Source of the DNA: Limnephilus marmoratus
Lineage: Eukaryota; Arthropoda; Insecta; Trichoptera; Limnephilidae
NCBI GenBank assembly: GCA_917880885.1
Contig: OU862920.1
Coordinates: 44,303,019-44,367,018 of the forward strand
DNA length: 64,000 bases
Direction: 5' to 3'
The notes below the pieces were generated by a model. That model made no database searches, was not told where the DNA came from, and saw nothing but the letters and a program-made list of their open reading frames with translations. Made by a program: the position numbers and the translations under genes. Positions 57,386 through 64,000 of this stretch are shown one piece after another (positions within the stretch are counted from its first letter, which is position 1; each line of letters begins with the position of its first letter).

Positions 57386-58840
57386 AGATAACATTTATTT
57401 GGAATACTAGTTGACATGTTGAACAGAGAGTCTAAATTACCAAGTGTGTGATCCCATTTCCGGATCAGCCATAGACAATAGTTGTATCATAGAGATCTTA
57501 ACATAACAACCCGCTCCCCAGGTTTTTGCTGCTAGGCCCTGCGGGCGACTTTTGGTTCGGCATCGCTCGGTTTAAGAGTTGGTGACCATTTTATAAATCC
57601 GATAGGAACTGGTTCAAAAATGGCCGGTTTCTCGAAAAAAATATAATATAGTATAGACGCGTGGTAGAAATCACAACGTGGTATTATTTATTCACAACTG
57701 ACAACTACAATAATAATCATATAATCATTTTATCATCCATCTTGCCATACCCGGAGAGATTCACAAAAATACAAATCCTATAGTACTTATGCCTGCCAGC
57801 CGATGTTCTTCACGCTAGCTGTTAATCATCTTTTTTGGCATTATTGGCCATTTGCTTGAATTCAGTTATATTACGAAAGTTGCTTTTTAACAAACTTCAA
57901 GTACAAAGCTGGTTTTGCAAAAAGTGCGACGTCAGAGATGTGTTTGAAGTCAGTTCTTAAATTTCAACTGTACAGTCGCTAGCGTAAAAATAACGTCACA
58001 TAATATTATAATCTGTCGTAGTATACAATTATTAAGAGCTCTTGATACTATTGCTTTTAATACTTTCAAGATGAACATCAAAATCTGGATGTATCTAACT
58101 ACATATTTATTATTAGGGAAATTAAACACTTCATAATACAATATTCCATTTTGAATTACGGCAGTGAAGTTGCTGGTGTGCGATATATATAATAAATATT
58201 ATGTAATCTACAGACCAACTACCAAGAACATGACAAATGGCACTTATAGATTTACCATTGTTCGCTGTTGTGTTTCTTTCACGTTTAACGTTCCATTTCC
58301 CATAGCAAGAGTACCAAAGCCTAATATAAATATCTTCAGGATTCATAATAATCCACATCAGGCGATGTCATTTCTCTATTTCCTTGTTATTGTACCGGTG
58401 ACATTGACATATACGATTCAAGGGTCTATTTAGCGAATGGCACGTTTCCCTAATCGACTATCTTGCAAGGGCCATTTAAACGTCCCAATGGATAGCTGCC
58501 TGTCACTTTCCGGTCTATCCGCTCCGGTAATGTGTATCCACACACTCCCCGGTGATGGATGATGATGACAATGGTAAAAACACCAATCAGCCAAATGTAT
58601 TGAGCAGTTATAACATATTTCATCTTGTTCCATTTGCCCGGCGCGCTTAATCAAATGACCCATTTTAACTTGTGTGAAAATGTGGCAAGCAATAAGCAAG
58701 ATAGAACAACTAACTACCGACTGGTACGCATTATCGCACTCCCGCAACCGCACTGTCATAAGTAATAAATCTGTTCCTATATACATGTATGTAGAACAAT
58801 TTTCTCGGTTTACCCCCGTAATGTAAAACAAAACTTAATA
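57385..58840. other. No gene recognised
   Basis: No repeat family identified. Open frames at 58164-58433 and 58430-58831 lack known motifs. If the poly-T is a retroposon tail, a minus-strand retroposon body would start here. Confidence 0.35.
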
Positions 58841-59019
58841 GGACTTTTTAACTCCTGACGTTTCGGACAGATCTCACTGTCCACCTTCAGAGGCCTTATG
58901 TCTTGAGTTTTTGTCTCAAACTGATAGCTTTCACGTGTCTGTTCGGTACGGAAGCTAAGACTTGAGGCCTCTGAAGATGGACAGTGTGATCTGTCTGAAA
59001 CATCAGGTGTTAAAAAGTC
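58841..59019. mobile_element. Penelope-type hairpin with two ribozyme-like motifs
   Basis: Arms 58841-58896 and 58965-59019 are inverted copies (GGACTTTTTAACTCCTGACG against its complement). Plus: CTGAAGA, GGACAG...CTGTCT, GAAACATC. Minus: CTGAAGG, GGACAG...CTGTCC, GAAACGTC. Confidence 0.75.
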
Positions 59020-59035
59020 TTTTTAAGGACTACGT

Positions 59036-59205
59036 TACGCGGGTGAAAACCTTCACAATCTCAACCTACAGGAGCCTTTAAAAGTGACATCATAATCAAA
59101 GCGGTCAACGAGCGCAGTTGATGCGTCGCAGGTGCAGAAATCGTCATTTCTGTTTCACTCGAAATCCAAATCATAGCGGGGCTATAGGAATTTCACTTCA
59201 AAAAC
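59036..59205 (+). mobile_element. MITE family B, third copy
   Basis: GCGGGTGAAAACCTTCAC, AACCTACAGGAGCCTTTAAA, GTGACATCATAATCAAAGCG, GGGGCTATAGGAATTTCACT. Confidence 0.85.
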
Positions 59206-59396
59206 ATCATCCCTCATTTCGGTAATAAAATGGAAAATGTTGCCCATGAAAATTGCTTCTGTAATATTGATGCAGATAACCAAAGAAGCACGCTGAAACG
59301 TTGTTATTTTCAAACTGTCGTTATTTGTATTACTAAAATACAGTAAAGCCATTCATGATCATAGTATTAGGTTTATGGTGGTTTTTCCATATGCCG

Positions 59397-59635
59397 CGTG
59401 GCTGGCCGGATCGGGAGAGACCTTTGGACCACGACCCATCGTCTTGGATTCAAAAGTCCGTCACTCCTGGATACATTGACCCCAGATTCCTACCGAACCC
59501 TCATAACATTTTCCTACCCTGAACTCCCACTCCTTTCTTTCCCTAAAAAGACCCTCTACACAACATTCCCAAATATGACATAGGCCCTGAGGGTTTTTTT
59601 TTCTCAGGGCCTACCGTGCGGAGCTAATGGAAAGA
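59397..59635 (+). mobile_element. Dispersed family S2, 5'-truncated with A-rich tail
   Basis: GTGGCTGGCCGGATCGGGAG, GATACATTGACCCCAGATTC, CACAACATTCCCAAATATGA, CATAGGCCCTGAGGG, CTCAGGGCCTACC. Confidence 0.8.
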
Positions 59636-59639
59636 AAAA

Positions 59640-60255
59640 AAACTACATAAATAAGACTTAAGTACTATCGTAGCTAAAAAAGCCTAACATTTTCAATCTC
59701 CGTTGTGAATATTTTGGGTTAGACCACTCTTAGGGTATTGGTAACATATAATATATAAAATATTTACATGCATAGTGAAGATGCAAAATATTCAAAGTAC
59801 ACCACCTAAGCATGTCATATTTTGACGTACGGCAGTCTAACTACATGGGAGCGATAAACAACAAACGTTCATACATTTAATTCAGACAACGGACATATTT
59901 TAAATCTCAAAAGCATGCGTCAAAGGCTATATTTGTGACATAACTCATATGATATCATTTTTACTACGCGTTACTAGGACAGCGTCACTTAAAGAACACA
60001 ATTCCATTTGTTTAGAAAATGTCTATGTGTAATTTAGGTAAGTATCTACCCAAACAACATTTTCACAACATGAAAAATTTTAATTGGGTTAATTATAAAG
60101 CAGAAGCAGCAAAACATGAAACAACACGGACAAAGCAGCAATTTTCTGTTCGTAGCCTATTTCCATGATGAGCTACTGAGAATTGAAATAACAATCTAAG
60201 TAGACATAAGATTAGTTGTTCTGTATTTTATAAGCGCGCAAGTAGATGAAAAATA
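59640..60255. other. No gene recognised
   Basis: AT-rich, nothing identified. Confidence 0.4.
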
Positions 60256-60257
60256 AA

Positions 60258-60345
60258 TCAGAGTATGCAATTCACACGCGGTAGAAGTGAAACCTACAGA
60301 AAACTAAAGTATATAAGAGTGGGGAGACTACAAAGCACTTTTATA
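60258..60345 (+). mobile_element. Family A repeat, 5' fragment
   Basis: GTATGCAATTCACACGCGGT, AGAAGTGAAACCTACAGAAA, GAGTGGGGAGACTACAAAGC. Confidence 0.8.
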
Positions 60346-62175
60346 TCAATGGATGAAAGACGATTTTTTCCGTCCGGTTTATTAATGTACCCACACAAAA
60401 TTTTAAAACTTAAAAAAATGTCATTGAAGAAGAAGATAACACTAATAAAATCTAAACGAAAATATGAAAGAGAACAAGACCGGAGATTCGCTCTTATAGA
60501 CTTATTTATTGATATTTTTAATTGAATTATTTTCAAAGATACTACTTCAGTGTGTATGAAATAAATTAAACCAACATTATTCATATCTCAAAAAAATCAT
60601 GACAATATGCCTTTATTTTGACTTTAAAACCTTACCCCCCCCCCCCCGGGCACCAGGACACTGTAAAAAATACTTTTGTATTTATTTTTATTTATTTCAT
60701 TATCTAAAAGATGCATTTGTTAAAAATGCACCCATCAAATTTTTCAAAGAAATTCGAAAAATTGACGAAGATACAGCATTTTATGTGAAACCATTTGAAA
60801 CAGTTGTATGTTGAATTATCCTTCAGCAAAACTTTGAATGCGTTTTTCTCGAAACTTTTTTAACACGTTTTCAACTTGGTTGACAAGATATTAAAAAAAA
60901 CTATAATTCAATTTGCATGCACCAAGTCTTAATCTGTTCCAAAATCTACTGTCTTTGGCATAGGGGAATTTTGATAAAGAAACAGAAATATAACAGAAAA
61001 TAAAAAGTTTCGTGTTACCGGTCGCGTTTTTCCCGAAAATACGAGAGGTTCTGGATTTGTCCCAGTTGCGACCGTTATCTTTTTATTTTTCTGTGTTTCT
61101 CTTTCATATTTTCGTTTAGATTATTAGTTTTATCTTATTTTTCAATGATATATTACATTGATTGGAATAACTTTCAAAAGTGATTAAAATCGTCTTGTTC
61201 TAATAAAAATTGTCTAAAAATAATATCTCCGAAAGGATCATCCTCTTGCCTATTATGCAAAATTTTCCTGCAACAAAAATAAGCATTTCTAAAATCAAAT
61301 ATTTATAATAATTCATTCCATTGTACGATTAGGGGGTCTGATTAGCCAAGTGAGTCCAAACTCTTTGCAAATTTATATACTTAAAAAAAAAAAAGGCGAT
61401 CTCAAAACCGTCTTTGTTGAAACATAGGATCAGGACATAGTAATGCCGTATCTACGCCTACCTTATGATATGTGGGAAGAAACGGAAGTACGGCGAATTC
61501 TTTCATTAAACGACTGCTTGCCAATTCAGGTCGTCGACATTACCGTTTATATGTCACTGAAATTGAACACCACGGTACTACGAACACAAATTTGTGAAAT
61601 TATAACATTAAAATATGTATAACTCAAGAATTTTTGGCCGAGCGACTGAAAAAAGGTGTAAAAGAAAGCCATTTTCAAAATTTAAATGGGATAGTTTTTA
61701 TCGATCTTATACCTTTCGAGCAGTGAGTTTTGGCCTCAATAAGCACAAATTTGAAAATTTCGGAAAAAAGTAACTATATCCAAAAGGGAGACCAACATCC
61801 ATCGACAAACAATATCTAGATATTGGTGGAATGGGGACAGCACGCATTTAATGAACCTTTAGCCTTTGATATACTCTTCTAAAATCTCAGCCTCAGAAGA
61901 ATTAAAATGCGAGAACGGGCAATACACCTCACTTTAAGTAGTTTTACTATCCACTTGAATTTTAGGTAGAGAATCAGGATTTCATGATGGAACAAAAAAG
62001 ACAATTACGATGATAAATTGACTAACCAAGGACATGGTTTTCTTGTAAACTTTAAAATGATAAATTATTTATTTATTCAATGTTGGGAAATTGACAGTTT
62101 TTATATGTGAAGTTATGGATTTCCTCCTTGTGCCTTTTTTCGTTAAAGTAAAATAACGCCTAAAACGCAGGAAAA
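60346..62175. other. No gene recognised
   Basis: AT-rich. A C-run at 60636-60648. A short direct repeat, GTTGCGACCGTTA...TTTTTATTTTTCTGTGT, is shared between 61065-61100 and 41758-41790, so part of 60900-61120 is a dispersed repeat. Confidence 0.4.
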
Positions 62176-62179
62176 TAAT

Positions 62180-62512
62180 TCTTTATATTAGCTCCATGAG
62201 GAAAATAATTCCCCTCAGGGTCCATGTTATCTTTGGAGATGCTGTATGGATAGAGAGTATTTTTAGAAAAGGAAGAAGAGGAAGTTCTGGGAAGGAAAAG
62301 GGTAAGATGGGTGTGTAGCAATCTGGGGGTCAGTGTGTCCAGAGGTAACGGACGTAAGAATCCAACCCTCCCACTGGCTGCAAGGCGATGTATCGAGAGA
62401 GTCCTGCTGGAGAGATCAAATAGTCTCTCCCGATCCGGCCAGTTGGTGGGCAGAGGCATCCGCCGTCACGACCCGGACAAACCTCACCCTTAAAACCGGG
62501 CACCTTCTAAAT
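62180..62512 (-). mobile_element. Dispersed family S2, longest copy
   Basis: Minus reading from GTGCCCGGTTTTAAGGG, TGACGGCGGATGCCTCTGCC, GGCCGGATCGGGAGAGACTA, GGACACACTGACCCCCAGAT to CATGGACCCTGAGGGG. About 330 bp. A tRNA-like A box is not evident. Confidence 0.8.
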
Positions 62513-63150
62513 CAAACAAAAACAATCCCTGCTAGAATAAGGCGAAACACTTGGGGTGACTTGTCGAGGTGTTGATCATACAATAAGAGCGACGGTACCC
62601 AAATCCACCTGCCAAAGTGACTGTACCTCTAATAAGATAACATGTAAAAAGTAAATGAAACAAAAAATCGTTTCTGAGCAATTAGTAAGAAAAAACATAA
62701 CGTTATGGAGTTTGTCTATTGGTAATTGAAGATGTGATATAATAACATATCACCCACCCACCTGTCACAATATTGTAACAAGCGGTGATTGCGGTAAACG
62801 TTGTTAATATGCTTTTCATACTTTTCGACAGGGGTACAGATTAACATATATTATTACAATCTAGTCAATTCTACTTCTTTGGGTGCGAGTACGATTTGTC
62901 CACTTATCTAATATCATGGAAGGCACGTACAGTGAAGCAGGGTGATAGGCGATATCGGGCCTTTAGGAAACAACACGCGACGCTTCCTGGCGCGGATTCT
63001 ACCATTAATAATTATCTACATTCATTTTTTCTCCGCTGGAACAACTCAGCAATCAAACGCCAATTACTCTACTAATTACCAACATTCATTTCGTAATGCC
63101 GCATTGATTAACGGGACGCTTTGTTCGTGTCCATATTGTAAAGCAATCAC
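62513..63150. other. No gene recognised
   Basis: A 75-codon plus ORF at 62942-63169 starts with a hydrophobic stretch but matches nothing I know and runs into the hAT end; not called. Confidence 0.3.
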
Positions 63151-63152
63151 AA

Positions 63153-63505
63153 CCAGAGGCGGCCCGTGACAAAATTCGCGAGCAGTTCATTTAAAAAAAA
63201 AGGTAACATTAACATGGGAAAATAAAGTGATTAGGGGGTGACATTCACTTGTAGAGTAAATCCATTCGTCGCTCTTTCATTTGTGAAAATACTTCAATGA
63301 CACGATTATTAAATTCTGGTATAGAAGATATCAAACCTTTTTCGATGCTCAACATTGACAAAGCATTAATCCGATCTTGAGACATAGTGTTCCTCAGAAA
63401 TGTTTTTAAACGTTTTAATGTAGAAAAACACCGTTCATCGTTCGTTGTCATTGGAATAGTACAAATTATTTTTAAAAGCTTAACCGTTTCACTTAAACAC
63501 TCTAC
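63153..63505 (-). pseudogene. hAT transposase C-terminal fragment with adjacent element end
   Basis: Minus frame open from 63505 to the stop at 63245-63247: ECLSETVKLLKIICTIPMTT, NDERCFSTLKRLKTFLRNTM, SQDRINALSMLSIEKGLI. ERCFSTLKR.K..LR..M.Q.R.N.L..LSI is the dimerisation region at the C terminus of hAT (ZMYM/DUF4371-type) transposases. Upstream stops and the missing catalytic core make it a relic. AGAGGCGGCCCGTG at about 63155 looks like the matching 3' TIR. Confidence 0.88.
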
Positions 63506-64000
63506 TTATTACATTTGATAAAATCAACGTTAATCTCAATGTTTTCAGTAACACTCATTTTTAAATAAGTTTTTTTTACAGAATAAAACTTGCAAAAACT
63601 GTTAAAATGCTGTCAATACCGAAACAATACAGCGCCGCGCTGGCGGCCGATGGCGTTAAAACATAACATTGTTATTTCGTCTTAAATTCGTCGAACATAA
63701 CTATTCCATTCCAAAGGTTCGGTATCACTTTACGCAAGTTTAATGTTAAGTCATTTGCTCCGCTAGTGCACCCTGGCACCATATGTCTTCTCTTCTTTCA
63801 CACATCAATCGTCCGTATGGGTATACCTGTCTTGCTCATTTCACGGACACGAGCACTACAGCATCTGGGGATGATCCCAATAGAAATATAACTTCGTGTG
63901 ACGTGTGGATTTTGTAACGAATTGGCGGGATTCTTCGTGAGAAGACGTAGATACTAATTTACACTTCTGACGTATTTTCGGCAGTGCAGTGCACATTTGC

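Overview
The window looks like nuclear DNA of an insect: AT-rich, one gene spread over many short exons with GT-AG introns, and a dense load of transposon relics. The order is not fixed by the sequence; a hemipteran-like genome is a guess. There is no bacterial or organellar gene organisation. The one host gene I can support lies on the minus strand from 27891 down to 8621. It is the insect MIG-10/RIAM/lamellipodin (MRL) adaptor, called pico in Drosophila. I traced fifteen coding exons by splice sites and reading phase. All fourteen junctions keep frame and together encode 1203 residues to the stop. In order they give an N-terminal acidic helical segment, a Ras-association domain, a PH domain, a long Ser-rich tail with three LPPPP-type EVH1 ligands, and a conserved C-terminal block ending in a PPPPPPKR motif. 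The start codon and first exon or exons are not identified; they are upstream of 27891 on the minus strand (higher coordinates), possibly outside the window. Layout: 1-1500 is a minisatellite split by a hAT-type element with an 8-bp target duplication. 2100-5332 holds hairpins and a nest of terminal-inverted-repeat (TIR) elements. 5333-8620 is the quiet 3' flank and probable 3' UTR of pico. 8621-27891 is pico, whose introns carry a mariner relic, a TA-flanked MITE, a TTAA-flanked element, a 12-unit tandem array, Penelope-type hairpins and a tandem array that overlaps an exon boundary. From 27892 to 64000 I recognise no host exon. That part is a mosaic of repeats: several hAT-like elements with 8-bp target duplications, a tRNA-derived SINE family in four copies, a second dispersed family in six copies, three MITE families with related ends, a Penelope-like element with an inverted GIY-YIG domain, a LINE 3' end, large satellites, and a hAT transposase C-terminal fragment near the right edge. 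The gene's likely job is to link Ras/Rap and phosphoinositide signals to Ena/VASP-driven actin growth. The repeats show repeated nested insertion, and some are unusual enough to follow up: a tandem array overlapping a splice donor, hairpins built from Penelope ends with ribozyme-like motifs, and a 54-bp minisatellite present in both orientations.
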